A stretch of 64,000 bases of DNA from Acidobacteriota bacterium. GTDB taxonomy: Bacteria; Acidobacteriota; Vicinamibacteria; Vicinamibacterales; UBA2999. Where the stretch lies: assembly GCA_020851565.1 (NCBI GenBank), contig JADZCN010000146.1:86669-150668 (forward strand), in the 5' to 3' direction. The notes below the pieces were generated by a model that saw nothing but the letters and a program-made list of their open reading frames with translations, was not told the origin of the DNA and made no database searches. Shown here piece after piece: positions 40,978 to 50,456 of the stretch. How positions within the stretch are numbered: the stretch's first letter is position 1; each line of letters opens with the position of its first letter. A program made the translations under genes and the position numbers.

Positions 40978-42104
40978 TACAGGTTGCCTCTCCTCGCCTG
41001 CTCGCGCTCGATTGCCTCGAAGAGCGCCTTGAAGTTGCCCTTGCCGAAGCTGCGCGCGCCCTTGCGCTGGATGATCTCGTAGAAGAGCGTCGGCCGGTCC
41101 TGCACCGGCTTCGTAAAGATCTGCAGCATATACCCTTCGTCGTCCCGGTCCACGAGGATGCCGAGGTCCTGGAGCGCGGTGACGTCCTCGTCGATGGGGC
41201 CGACGCGGGCGAGCAGGTCCTCGTAATAGGTGCCGGGCACGGTGAGGAACTCCACGCCGCGCGCCTGCATCGCCGAGACGGTGGCGACGATGTCGCTGGT
41301 GGCCAGGGCGATGTGCTGCACGCCCGGGCCACCGTAGAACTCCAGGTACTCGTCGATCTGCGACTTCCGCCGCCCGGCGGCCGGCTCGTTGATCGGCAGC
41401 TTGATCCGCTCGTTGCCGTTCGACATCACCTTGGACATCAGCGACGAGTACTCGGTGGAGATGTCCTCGTCGTCGAACGAGACCAGGTTGCGGAAGCCCA
41501 TCACGCGCTCGTAGAAGGCCACCCACTCGTTCATGCGGCCCAGCTCGACGTTGCCCACGCAGTGGTCCACGTACTTGATGCCCGTGGGCGCGATGGCCAT
41601 CTGCGAGCGCATCGGCTCGAAGCCCGGCATGAAGGGGCCGGCGTAGTTCTTCCGCTCGACCAGCGAGTGGATGGTGTCGCCATAGGTCCGGATGGCGGCA
41701 ATGACGACCTGCCCGTGGGCGTCCTCGATGACGCGGGGCTCGGCCGCGGGCTGCGCGCCGCGTGCCACGGCCAGCCGGAACGCCTCCCGGGCGTCGTCGA
41801 CCCACCAGGCGAGGTCCCTCACCCCGTCGCCGTGCGCGCGCACGTGGTCGGCCACCGGGCCGGCGGGCCCCAGGGCAGCGGTGACGACGAAGCGGAGCTT
41901 CTCCTGCTTCAGCACGTAGCTGACGCGGTCGCGCACGCCCGTCTCGGGGCCGCGGTAGGCGACGAGCTCGAAGCCGAAGGCCGTCTGGTAGAAGTGCGCG
42001 GCCTGCCGGGCGTTGCCCACGTAGAACTCGATGAAGTCGGTCCCGTTGATCGGGAAGACGTCAGGCGTAGCGACGGGCTCGGAGAGAAGGGCGGAAGTGG
42101 ACAT
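40977..42104 (-). CDS. hppD: 4-Hydroxyphenylpyruvate dioxygenase
   Basis: A 375-residue iron enzyme that converts 4-hydroxyphenylpyruvate to homogentisate. The three iron ligands are visible as His181 (YVDHCVGN), His264 (GVQHIALAT) and Glu343 (LFYEIIQRKG), and the C-terminal gating helix region is GKGNFKALFEAIEREQARRG. First gene of the operon; it is coupled to hmgA by a one-base overlap. Its leader is unusual: a 7-base tandem array begins 13 bases before the ATG and runs for nearly 90 bases. The divergent LysR gene may control it. Confidence 0.96.
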   Translation of the reverse strand: MSTSALLSEPVATPDVFPINGTDFIEFYVGNARQAAHFYQTAFGFELVAYRGPETGVRDRVSYVLKQEKLRFVVTAALGPAGPVADHVRAHGDGVRDLAWWVDDAREAFRLAVARGAQPAAEPRVIEDAHGQVVIAAIRTYGDTIHSLVERKNYAGPFMPGFEPMRSQMAIAPTGIKYVDHCVGNVELGRMNEWVAFYERVMGFRNLVSFDDEDISTEYSSLMSKVMSNGNERIKLPINEPAAGRRKSQIDEYLEFYGGPGVQHIALATSDIVATVSAMQARGVEFLTVPGTYYEDLLARVGPIDEDVTALQDLGILVDRDDEGYMLQIFTKPVQDRPTLFYEIIQRKGARSFGKGNFKALFEAIEREQARRGNL

Positions 42105-42116
42105 AGATGAAGTCGG

Positions 42117-42205
42117 GAATCAGGGATCAGGGATCAGGGATCAGGGATCAGGGATCAGGGATCAGGGAACAGGGAACAGGGAACAGGGAACAGGGAACAG
42201 GGATC
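42117..42205. repeat. Tandem 7-base array (ATCAGGG, then AACAGGG) in the hppD leader
   Basis: About seven copies of ATCAGGG followed by about five of AACAGGG, in perfect register, ending in ATCA. It lies between the hppD start codon and the LysR-side promoter region, so it should be transcribed as part of the hppD leader (as CCCTGAT/CCCTGTT units). Confidence 0.95.
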
Positions 42206-42246
42206 ACAAGGCGGACGTGCCCCTGTTCGCAGGGTAGGTCCCGCGC

Positions 42247-42261
42247 ATTGATATAGCCAAT
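42247..42261. promoter_or_regulatory. LysR-type binding box between hppD and the LysR gene
   Basis: ATTG, seven bases, CAAT: a dyad with the T-N11-A form used by LysR regulators, 33 bases before the LysR start and about 140 bases before hppD. It lies in the AT-richer part of the gap, where both promoters should be. Confidence 0.5.
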
Positions 42262-42294
42262 ACTTTGTGTGGTCGTGATCGATACTCTTGAAAT

Positions 42295-43185
42295 ATGAAT
42301 CCCGCTACCGTCGAGCTGCGTCACCTCCGCTACTTCTGCGCCGTGGCCGAGGAGCTGCACTTCGGGCGCGCCGCGGCGCGGCTGGGGCTCTCCCAGCCGC
42401 CCCTCAGCCTGCAGATCCGCCAGCTCGAGGAGATGGTGGGCGCGCGGCTCTTCGACCGGCACAGCCGGAGCGTCGCCCTCACCGACGCCGGGCGCGCGCT
42501 CAACGAGTCGGCGCGCCGCATCCTCCGCGACGTCGACACGGCGATGGCCGCCGCCCGGCAGGCGGGCAGCGGCGAGGTGGGGGAACTGCGCGTCGCCTTC
42601 GCCCCCACGCTGATGCTCTCCGCGTTCGCCGACATGATCCGCCGCTATCGGGCCCGCCATCCGGGCGTGCGCCTCGACCTGCGCGAGCTGCCCTCGGCCG
42701 AGCAGACCGCGGCGCTGCTCCGCGGCGACATCGACATCGGCTTCGCGCGCGAGGCCGGTCCCGACGCGCGCCTCAACGTGGAGCCGATCGCGCGCGAGCC
42801 GCTGATGATCGCGCTCAACCGCGACCATCCCCGCGCGCGCCAGGCGCGCGTGCCCGTCGCCGCGCTCGCCAACGACCCGTGGGTGCTGTTCCCTCGTGCC
42901 ATCGCGCCCCTGCTCCACGATCACGTGCTGCGGCTGTGCCAGGAGGCCGGTTTCGTCCCTCGCGTTGCGCAGGAGAGCCGCGAGACCTACACCACCGTCG
43001 GGCTGGTGGGCGCCGGCGTGGGCGTCACCATCGTTCCCGCGGGTGTCTCACGCATGGGCTGGCGTCGCGTCGTCTACAAGAGGATCCCGAAGGCGTCCAC
43101 CGAGCTCAGCATGGTCTGGCCCGCGGGGCCCTCGCGCCCCATCGTCGAGACGTTTCTCGCTGCCGCCCGGCGCGATGTGGCCTGA
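42295..43185 (+). CDS. LysR-family transcriptional regulator
   Basis: A 296-residue regulator. The N-terminal HTH is typical: LRHLRYFCAVAEELHFGRAA, then LGLSQPPLSLQIRQLEEMVG and LFDRHSRSVALTDAG. The effector domain begins at about residue 95 (GELRVAFAPTLMLSAFADMI). It belongs to the BenM/CatR-like part of the family, where inducers are aromatic acids or their products. It is divergent from hppD with a LysR-type box between them, so control of the tyrosine operon by a pathway intermediate is likely. This link is inferred from position. Confidence 0.9.
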   Translation: MNPATVELRHLRYFCAVAEELHFGRAAARLGLSQPPLSLQIRQLEEMVGARLFDRHSRSVALTDAGRALNESARRILRDVDTAMAAARQAGSGEVGELRVAFAPTLMLSAFADMIRRYRARHPGVRLDLRELPSAEQTAALLRGDIDIGFAREAGPDARLNVEPIAREPLMIALNRDHPRARQARVPVAALANDPWVLFPRAIAPLLHDHVLRLCQEAGFVPRVAQESRETYTTVGLVGAGVGVTIVPAGVSRMGWRRVVYKRIPKASTELSMVWPAGPSRPIVETFLAAARRDVA

Positions 43186-43200
43186 CGCGCGCCGCGGGCC

Positions 43201-43260
43201 AGAGTTCTGGGTTCTGCGGTTCTGCGGTTCTGGGGTTCTCAGGTTCTCGGGTTCGCGGCT
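43201..43260. repeat. Degenerate 8-base array, GTTCTGGG type
   Basis: About seven units such as GTTCTGGG, GTTCTGCG, GTTCTCAG and GTTCTCGG; this is the reverse complement of the AACCCCAG family. It follows the LysR stop and points towards the broken permease. Confidence 0.85.
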
Positions 43261-43350
43261 CGAGTCAACGATCGTCGTTGCTCCTTCACGACGCGGGACG
43301 GGGCACATCACCAGGTTCGTGCGCGGTGACTCGTGCTTCGTGTTGCCGTG

Positions 43351-44745
43351 TCACGGCTCCGCGAGCGTCCGGCAGGGATCCACGCGTGCCGCGCGCGCGG
43401 CGGGGCGCCAGCACGCGGCGGCGGCCACCAGCGCGACGAGCACCGACACGGCTGCCAGGGTCAGCGGGTCGGTGGGGCTCACGCCGAACAACAGGCTGGC
43501 CAGCGAGCGCGCCCAGCCCGATCGTGGCCAGACGCGTGCGGGCCGTCGCCATCGCGACGTAGTCGCCGGCGAGCCGCACCTCGAAGATCGGCAGATCCGG
43601 CTCGAGGCTGCGGACGGCGGCCTGGACCGAGCCGACCAGCGCAAGCGGGTCGCCGGCGGCCCGGACGGCGGGGAACATCGTGCGCTGGGGCGACTGGTGG
43701 TGCGCGACGTACACCTGCTCGCGGCCGGCGGCGACGAGGCTGCTGAGGCGTATCGGGTCGATGACGCCGGATCGCATCCTGGCCAGGCCACGCCTTTTCC
43801 GCCAGCGCGGTGTCGACGACGACCGCGATGGGCCGATCCCAGCGGTCGCGATCGTCGAAGACGCGGCCCGCAACGAGCCGCGCGCCCACCGCCGTGAACC
43901 ATCCGGGCGTGACCGTCCGGTAGTCGGCCGCCAGCGAGCCCCATTCCACCTCGCCGCCACGCACGCGATAGGCATAGGGCTTCGGGCGGACCGGCAGATC
44001 GGACAGCGTCGGCCCGAGCGTGGCGCCCACCGCCGCGAGCCGTTCGTCGAGTCGCCGGTAGAACTCGCCAATCGCCGGCCCCGCCGTCCGGTACGGATAC
44101 CGCGCGTCCGGCAGCGACAGCCGAGCGGACACGACGTTGGTCGGGTCGAAACCAAGGTCGACGCGATTGAGCAGGAGGACGCTGCGCGCCAGCAGGCCGG
44201 CACCGCAGAGGAGCATCACCGACAGCGACACCTGCGCGACGAGCAGCAGCTGCTGGGCGGGCCTCGACCTCTGCGACGAGCCTCGGGCCGACTGCTGCAG
44301 CAGCGGCGTGCCCGACAGGGCGTGTCGCGCGGCCACCCATGACAGGAACAGCACCGACAGCACGGTCGTGGCGGCAGCCAGGACGAGGGTGACGCGGTCC
44401 ACCGCGACGTCCTGAAGCCGCGGGACGCCCGTCGGGTTCAGCTGGTGCAGGACCGCTACTCCTGCGTAGGCGAGCCACAGGCCGAGCGCCGCGCCCGCGA
44501 CGCCGAGGAGCGCGCTCTCGGTGATGATCTGCCGCCACAACCGCCGCGCGCCAGACCCGAGGGCCATCCGCATGGCGAACTCCGACGTGCGCTCCATCGA
44601 CCGGATCAGCAGGAGGTTCGCGACGTTCGCGATCGCGATGACGAAGACCAGTGCCACGGCGCCGAAGAGCAGCAGCAGGGTCGTCCGCACCGGCGCCACC
44701 AGCGCGTCGTCCAGTGGCACGGGCGACAGCGCGAACCCGGACGTG
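43351..44745 (-). pseudogene. Broken ADOP permease, 5' half missing
   Basis: Only the C-terminal half of an ADOP-type permease can be recognised. The remains start inside the first FtsX block (LFGAVALVFVIAIANVANLL near 44680), continue through RPAQQLLLVAQVSLSVMLLC to about 43780, shift frame there (then DPIRLSSLVAAGREQVYVAHH), and jump again near 43500 straight to SLLFGVSPTDPLTLAAVSVL and the normal end RAARVDPC. The second jump also loses about 75 residues that intact relatives have (the VGLYGVMAY and RTREIG region). With the first 400 or so residues absent it cannot be functional. Its 5' end abuts the truncated AraC gene. Confidence 0.85.
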
Positions 44746-45321
44746 CGCTTCCTCGACCAGTTCCCGTATTTCGGCGCCGGGGCCACTGAGGGCGCGCTGC
44801 GCCTGACGGGCGGGGAGCGCCGTGCATTTCTTCGCACGTTTCACGCGATGGCCGCCGAGGTCCGAACGCTGCAACCCGACACCCCGGACCTCATCCGTGC
44901 CCGCCTCTACGAGATGCTGGTCCTGCTCGGCCGTTGGTACACGGCGCGCCACGCCACCTCTGCCGTCACGGGGGCGCATGCGGCCATCGACCGGTTCCAC
45001 CGTCTCATCGAGCAACACTTCCCGCGTCGTCACCGCGTGAGCGAGTACGCCGCCGACGTCGGGCTGACGCCGGGACACCTGAACGCGCTCTGCCGCTGGC
45101 ACCTTGGCCAGTCGGCGGGCTCGCTGATTCGCCAGCGCCTGGTGCTCGAGGCGAAGCGGATGCTCCGCTACGGCGACATGCCGGCGTTCGTCGTCGCGCG
45201 CGAGCTCGGCTTTCGGGACCCGGCGTACTTCACGCGGTTCTTCCGCCGGGAGGCGGGCACCACGCCGCGCCACTTCCGGCAGGAACGACAACGAGCCGCG
45301 GGCGCTCACCGTCGCCGATGA
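44734..45321 (+). pseudogene. AraC-family regulator without its N-terminal domain
   Basis: From about 44734 the frame reads as the second part of an AraC regulator: PDVRFLDQFPYFGAG, then the linker helix TGGERRAFLRTFHAMAAEV, and a complete double HTH (VSEYAADVGLTPGHLNALCR, then AFVVARELGFRDPAYFTRFF and TPRHF). Before 44734 the same frame is only antisense of the permease remnant, so the cupin-like sensor half is gone. An internal ATG at 44848 could still give a DNA-binding fragment of about 157 residues. It is most likely a remnant of a gene formerly divergent from the permease. Confidence 0.75.
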
Positions 45322-45366
45322 ACCGGGCCCGCCTGGGCGATAATGCCCCTCTTCGAGGAGAACGAC

Positions 45367-46533
45367 ATGGCCCGACCCGTGGTGAGAATGCTCGCGCTTG
45401 CTCTCGTGCTGACCGGCGGCGCCGTGCTGACGGCGCAGGACGTCTTCCGCTCGGCCCTGCACGACTACCGGCTCGCGACGTTTGTCGACGGCCTCGTGCA
45501 GCCGTGGTCCCTGGCATTCCTGCCGGGCGGCGACGCGCTGGTCACCGAGCGGCCCGGCCGCCTGCGCATCGTCCGACAGGGGAAGCTTCTCCCCAACGCT
45601 GTCGAAGGTGTGCCCGAGGTGTTCCATCAGGGGCAGGGCGGCCTGCTCGAGGTGGCGCCGCATCCGGACTTCGCGACCAACCGGATGCTCTACCTCACTT
45701 ACTCCAAGCCGCAGGGCGAGAAGCAGTCCACCACCGCTCTGGTCCGCGGGCGTTTCGAGAACGATCGCCTCACCAACGTGACGCAGCTCTTCGAGTCGGT
45801 GTCGAGGGGCCGCGGCCACTACGGCGGCAAGATCGCCTTCGACGGCAAGGGCTTCCTGTACCTCACCCTGGGCGATCGGCAGGTGCCGCCCGAGGGCAAT
45901 CTCGAGGCGCACCCCGCGCAGGATCTGACGAACCATCACGGCACCATCGTCCGCCTGCACGACGACGGGCGCGTGCCGGCGGACAACCCGTTCGTGAATC
46001 GCGCGGGCGCGAAACCCGAGATCTGGAGCTACGGACACCGCAACGTCCAGGGCATCGCCATCGACCGTGCCACCGGCGATGTGTGGGCCGACGAGCACGG
46101 CCCGCAGGGCGGCGACGAGCTGAACCGCATCCAGCCCGGGAAGAACTACGGCTGGCCGGTGGTCGGCTTCGGCGTGAACTACACCACCGGCAAGGCCATC
46201 CACGAGGGAACGCTCCGCGAGGGGATGGAGCCACCCGTCAACGTCTGGGTGCCCTCGATCGGCATCTCGGGACTGATAATCTACACGGGCGACAAGTTCC
46301 CCGCGTGGCGCGGCAACATCTTCGCGGGCGGCATGGCGGGCCAGCAGCTGGCCCGGCTCACCATGAAGGGCCACAACGTGGTGAACGTGGAGACGATGGT
46401 CCAGGGCCAGGGCCGCATCCGCGATGTGCGGCAGGGGCCCGATGGCTACATCTACCTGGTCATCGAGGACCGCGACGGGAAGCCGACGCCGATCTACCGC
46501 ATGGAGCCAGTGGAGCGGACGACGGTCAGATAG
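45367..46533 (+). CDS. Exported PQQ-dependent sugar dehydrogenase (Asd/YliI-like)
   Basis: A 388-residue six-bladed beta-propeller of the glucose/sorbosone dehydrogenase family. A Sec signal (VRMLALALVLTGGAVLTAQ) sends it to the periplasm. The first blade is LVQPWSLAFLPGGDALVTER, a conserved block is GQGGLLEVAPHPDFATNR, and the PQQ/calcium region includes EIWSYGHRNVQGIAIDRATG and DEHGPQGGDELN, followed by GKNYGWP. It should oxidise aldoses and pass electrons to the respiratory chain. The ATG at 45367 has a strong ribosome site (gaggag) and is preferred over 45343. A second member is at 56781. Confidence 0.9.
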   Translation: MARPVVRMLALALVLTGGAVLTAQDVFRSALHDYRLATFVDGLVQPWSLAFLPGGDALVTERPGRLRIVRQGKLLPNAVEGVPEVFHQGQGGLLEVAPHPDFATNRMLYLTYSKPQGEKQSTTALVRGRFENDRLTNVTQLFESVSRGRGHYGGKIAFDGKGFLYLTLGDRQVPPEGNLEAHPAQDLTNHHGTIVRLHDDGRVPADNPFVNRAGAKPEIWSYGHRNVQGIAIDRATGDVWADEHGPQGGDELNRIQPGKNYGWPVVGFGVNYTTGKAIHEGTLREGMEPPVNVWVPSIGISGLIIYTGDKFPAWRGNIFAGGMAGQQLARLTMKGHNVVNVETMVQGQGRIRDVRQGPDGYIYLVIEDRDGKPTPIYRMEPVERTTVR

Positions 46534-46597
46534 CGGGTGCGGCGGGTGCGAACGGGTGCGGGCAGGTGCGGGCGGGTGCGGACAGGTGCGGGCGGGG
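46534..46597. repeat. Degenerate array of the 10-base TGCGGGCRGG unit
   Basis: About six units related to those at 12721 (TGCGGGCAGG, TGCGGGCGGG, TGCGGACAGG), the first ones shortened. It fills exactly the gap between the stop of the sugar dehydrogenase (46533) and the stop of the convergent M50 protease (46598). Confidence 0.88.
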
Positions 46598-47716
46598 CTA
46601 GCCGGGGCGCCGGCCGCGGTGCGCGGCTAGCGACGACTGCACCATCACGAACTCGCCGACGTTGTCCGGCGTGACGAGTCCGACTACGCGGCCATCGCGG
46701 ACGACCGCGGCGATACGAGCTCCCGTGGACTGCAATGCCTGGAAGACCGATTCCAGCATGTCGTTCGCGTCCACGACGGGCACGTCGCGCCGCATCACCT
46801 CGCCCACGGCGACGGCGTCCCCTTTCCGGGCAAGACCGTTCTGGAGGTCGCGCAGCGTCAGCACGCCGACGACGTGTCCTTCGAGCATCACCGGGAAGTC
46901 CTGCTCGGTGCCGGTGAGCAGCAGTTCGACCGCGCGCTTCAGCGAATCGTCCGGGGCCAGTGGATGGAACGCGGTGATCATCGCGCGGCTGACCGGGATG
47001 CCGCCGAGCGCCGACTTCATCTGCACGACGCTGGCTTCCTGCGCCGCGCCAATCCAGACGAAGAGCGCGATGAAGATGAGGAACGGGTTGCCCGACGTGA
47101 GCCCGAGGAACCCGAAGAGAAACGCCATGCTCTGGCCGAGCGTCGCCGCCAGCTGCGTGGCCCGTGTGTACTCCATCCGCGTGGCCAGCAGCGCGCGCAG
47201 CACGCGGCCGCCGTCCATGGGAAAGGCGGGCAGCAGGTTGAAGCCGACCAGGAAGGCGTTGACCATCATGAGCCGCTCGAGGAACGGCCCCTGGACGACA
47301 TTCACCTCCTCGATAGGCGCCAGGCTCGACGTGGTCCACAGCCACGCATAGAGGAGACCGGCGATCACTACGTTGACGGCCGGCCCTGCCAGCGCCACCC
47401 ACAGCTCCTGGATGGGGTCGCTCGGCATCCGCTCGAGCCGGGCGACTCCGCCAATCGGGAGCAGCGTGATGTCCTTCGTCTTGATCCCGTAGCGCCGGGC
47501 GGTGAGCGCGTGTCCCAGCTCGTGGAGGACCACGCACGCGAAGAGAGCCAGGATGAACACGATGCCGCCGAAGACGGCCGCGATGGTCTTTCCCAGCAGC
47601 CAGTGCTGCCACCCGACGAACACGAGCAGCAAGAGGAACGTCGGGTGCATGTACACCGCGATGCCCGCGACCGTGCCGAGCCGCCAGTTCAGCGGAGAGA
47701 GCGGTTCCTTGGCCAC
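46598..47716 (-). CDS. Site-2-protease family (M50) intramembrane protease with CBS pair
   Basis: A 372-residue membrane zinc protease of the group with C-terminal CBS domains. HELGH (residues 65-69) sits in a membrane segment, and the third ligand is Asp168 in NLLPAFPMDGGR. Five to six membrane segments cover residues 12-210. Two CBS motifs follow at about 230-355 (FPVMLEGHVVGVLTLRDLQN and IAAVVRDGRVVGLVTPDNVG), which usually bind adenine nucleotides and regulate the protease. The substrate is unknown; relatives act on membrane-bound regulators. It is transcribed alone. Confidence 0.92.
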   Translation of the reverse strand: MAKEPLSPLNWRLGTVAGIAVYMHPTFLLLLVFVGWQHWLLGKTIAAVFGGIVFILALFACVVLHELGHALTARRYGIKTKDITLLPIGGVARLERMPSDPIQELWVALAGPAVNVVIAGLLYAWLWTTSSLAPIEEVNVVQGPFLERLMMVNAFLVGFNLLPAFPMDGGRVLRALLATRMEYTRATQLAATLGQSMAFLFGFLGLTSGNPFLIFIALFVWIGAAQEASVVQMKSALGGIPVSRAMITAFHPLAPDDSLKRAVELLLTGTEQDFPVMLEGHVVGVLTLRDLQNGLARKGDAVAVGEVMRRDVPVVDANDMLESVFQALQSTGARIAAVVRDGRVVGLVTPDNVGEFVMVQSSLAAHRGRRPG

Positions 47717-47771
47717 GCCTACAGCATAACGGCCGCGGCGCCGCGGGACCGCACCGGATGCGGCAGCCGGC

Positions 47772-50456
47772 CTAGTCGGACGCGAGCGTGGCGGCCGGGT
47801 TCACCCGCGATGCCTGGCGCGCGGGCAGGTAGCTGGCGGCCAGGGCCGTGGCCGTCAGCACGAGGCAGGCGGCGCCGAGCGCGAGCGGATCCCAGGGCGG
47901 CACCCCGTAGAGCATGGACGACATCGCGCGCGCCGCCGACAACCCCGTCGCCACGCCGATAACCACGCCCACGATGGCAACCGTGGCGGCTTGTCGCATC
48001 ACCAGCGCCAGGATGTCGGCTCGGCTGGCGCCGAGCGCCAGCCGCGTGCCCAGCTCGCGCGTGCGGCGCCGCACGCTGTAGGCCATCACGCCATAGATGC
48101 CGACAGCCGCCAGCATCAGCGCAATGAGGGCAAATCCCGCGAGCAGGCGCATGGCCAGCCGCTGGACCGCCGCCGACGCCGCGGCGATGTCGGCCATCGT
48201 GCGGGTCTCGAAGAGCGTGGCGCCGGGCTCGATCTGCCGGATGGTGGTGCGGATGGACGGCAGTGCCGCCAGCGGATCGCCCGCCGTGCGCAGGAACATC
48301 GTCGTGCCGGGCCCGTTCTCCCGCTCGAACGGGAAGTAGAGGTCGCCCCTCGGGCTGTCGCTGAGCGACGCGCGGCGGATGTCGCCGACCCGGCCGACGA
48401 TTTCCGCCGTGTCGTCGCCGAGCACGATCCGTTTGCCGATCGGGCTCTCGCCCGGGAAGAAGCGCTCGGCGATCGAGTCGCTGACGATGACCACTTGCGG
48501 CCCGCCGATCGTGTCCCCGGCGTTGAAGAGCCGGCCTTCGCGCAGCGGGATGCCCAGCGCGCGGAAGTAGCCCGCCGACGCCGATTGCCAGCCGACCTCG
48601 GGGGGACGCTCCCCGGCCGGCAGCGGGTGCTCGGGCCGCACGAGGGGCGCGGTCCAGTTGTTGCCCGTGAGCGGGGTCACCGCGGCGGCCCCTGTGGTTT
48701 CGATCTCGGGCAACGCGTCGATGGCCTCGAAGAGGCGCTGATAGGCCGCCGATCGAGCGGCCTGCTCGGGATAGCGCCCGGGCGGCAGGAGGACCTGGAC
48801 GGTCAGCACACCGTCCGCCGTGAAACCGGGATCCACCGAGATCAGGTTGGCGAAGCTGCGCAGTGTGAGCCCCGCACCAATCAGAAGCACCGTCGCCAGG
48901 GCAATCTCCGCGGCCACGAGCGACGATGCCGCGCGCCGGGCGCCCGTGGTCATCGTCGTGCGGCGCTGACCGGCCAGCGCGTGGCGCGCGCTCTCCCGCA
49001 CCAGACCGATCGAAGCCACGGCGCCGAACGCGATCGCCGCGACAAGGGAGACCCCCAGGGAGAAGGCGAGGACCCAGACGTTCAATCCCACCGAATCGAG
49101 CCCCGGAATCCTCGCCGCCTGCGGAACCATCGCCGCCAGCGCCGGCCCGAGGCGCCAGGCCACGAGCACCCCGGCCACGCCTCCCACCAGCGCGAGCACC
49201 AGGGCCTCGGTGAGCATCTGCGCGACCAGCCGCCCGCGGCCGGCGCCGAGCGCGAGCCGCGTGGCCAGCTCGTGCTGGCGGGCGAGCGACCGTGCCAGCA
49301 GGAGGTTGCCCACGTTGACGCAGGCGATGAGGAGCACGAATCCCACCGCGGCCAGCAGCATGAGCAGCGGCCGCTTCGCTTCGCCGACCATCCCGTCGCG
49401 GAGCGATTCCGCGTAGTACAGCGAGCCCTTGTTCTGCTGCGGGAACTCCTGCTCGAATTGCCGCGAGAGCGCGGCGAGCTCGGCCTCGGCCTGCTCGATG
49501 CCGACGCCTGGCTTCAGCCGGCCGACGCCGTAGACCCAGCTCTCCTTGCGATTGGCAGGCGCGGCCGGCGGCACCCGCACGGGGACGATGACGTTGGTGG
49601 GATTGGCCAGCGGGAAGCGGAAGCCCGGAGGCGCGACGCCGACGACCATGCGCCTGGTCGTGCCGAGCTGAATGGACCGCGTGAGGATCTGCGGGTCGGA
49701 CCCCAGCTGCGTGCGCCAGAGCTCGTGGCTGACCACCACGACCGGCGGCGCGCCTTCGGCGACGTCGTCGGCGGTGAAGAAGCGACCCATCGCAGGCTGA
49801 ACGCCAAGCAGGGCGAACGCCGCTGGCGTCAGGGCCACACCCTCGATGCGCACGGTTTCGCCCGCGCCCGCGAGCGTCGACGCGAAGCCGCCGTAGCCGC
49901 CCAGCGCATCGAACGACTGCTGCCGCGCCGCCAGGTCGATGAAGTCGCCGATGGCGATGTCCTGCTTCGACAGGCCCGTGGCGACGTCGCGATGCTTCAC
50001 GAGCACGAGGCGGTCGGCCTCGCCAAAGGGCAGGGGACGCAGCAGAACCGCCTCGACCACGGCGAAGAGGGCGGTGTTGGCGCCGATGCCGAGCATGAGC
50101 GTCAGGACCGCGGCGGCCGTGAACGCCGGCTCGCGCCGGAACATGCGGAGGGCGTGGCGAACGTCGCGAGCGAACATGACGGTCAGCTCCTTTCGAGGGA
50201 CGTGGTTGGCGCGCGCGCGCCTGGACATGCGAGCACGCACACGGTCCACGGCATGAAGGCGCAGGCACCCGGCGAGCAGCAGGAGGGCGGCGGAGGCGTG
50301 CCAAAGCCGCACGCGGACGCGAGCGAGGGCCGAGCGCGAGGTGCGTTCCCGCACGAGCCGCTCGTAGGTCAGGTCCGCGAGCGACGGAACGAACAGGTCG
50401 CGCCGCGCCTTCTCCGGGAGCCAGTCGCCGAGGCGCTCGACCCAGGTCCTATGCAT
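47772..50456 (-). CDS. ADOP-type ABC transporter permease with N-terminal extension
   Basis: An 894-residue permease. The first 90 residues are an N-terminal extension often seen in PadR-linked ADOPs (RLGDWLPEKARRDLFVPSLA followed by one membrane segment). Next is the MacB_PCD/FtsX plan twice: RMFRREPAFTAAAVLTLMLG, ACVNVGNLLLARSLARQHE, AASSLVAAEIALATVLLIGA, and YSVRRRTRELGTRLALGASR with a final RQASRVNPAATL. It overlaps the upstream PadR gene by eight bases, so both are made together. No ATP-binding partner is near. The cargo is unknown; macrolide-exporter-like or lipoprotein transport are guesses. Confidence 0.92.
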   Translation of the reverse strand: MHRTWVERLGDWLPEKARRDLFVPSLADLTYERLVRERTSRSALARVRVRLWHASAALLLLAGCLRLHAVDRVRARMSRRARANHVPRKELTVMFARDVRHALRMFRREPAFTAAAVLTLMLGIGANTALFAVVEAVLLRPLPFGEADRLVLVKHRDVATGLSKQDIAIGDFIDLAARQQSFDALGGYGGFASTLAGAGETVRIEGVALTPAAFALLGVQPAMGRFFTADDVAEGAPPVVVVSHELWRTQLGSDPQILTRSIQLGTTRRMVVGVAPPGFRFPLANPTNVIVPVRVPPAAPANRKESWVYGVGRLKPGVGIEQAEAELAALSRQFEQEFPQQNKGSLYYAESLRDGMVGEAKRPLLMLLAAVGFVLLIACVNVGNLLLARSLARQHELATRLALGAGRGRLVAQMLTEALVLALVGGVAGVLVAWRLGPALAAMVPQAARIPGLDSVGLNVWVLAFSLGVSLVAAIAFGAVASIGLVRESARHALAGQRRTTMTTGARRAASSLVAAEIALATVLLIGAGLTLRSFANLISVDPGFTADGVLTVQVLLPPGRYPEQAARSAAYQRLFEAIDALPEIETTGAAAVTPLTGNNWTAPLVRPEHPLPAGERPPEVGWQSASAGYFRALGIPLREGRLFNAGDTIGGPQVVIVSDSIAERFFPGESPIGKRIVLGDDTAEIVGRVGDIRRASLSDSPRGDLYFPFERENGPGTTMFLRTAGDPLAALPSIRTTIRQIEPGATLFETRTMADIAAASAAVQRLAMRLLAGFALIALMLAAVGIYGVMAYSVRRRTRELGTRLALGASRADILALVMRQAATVAIVGVVIGVATGLSAARAMSSMLYGVPPWDPLALGAACLVLTATALAASYLPARQASRVNPAATLASD

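Noticed and set aside
43479..44837. Intact 452-residue permease
   Set aside because: The permease signal stops at about 43780 and continues in another frame, and the start lies in the AraC region; it is part of a broken gene.
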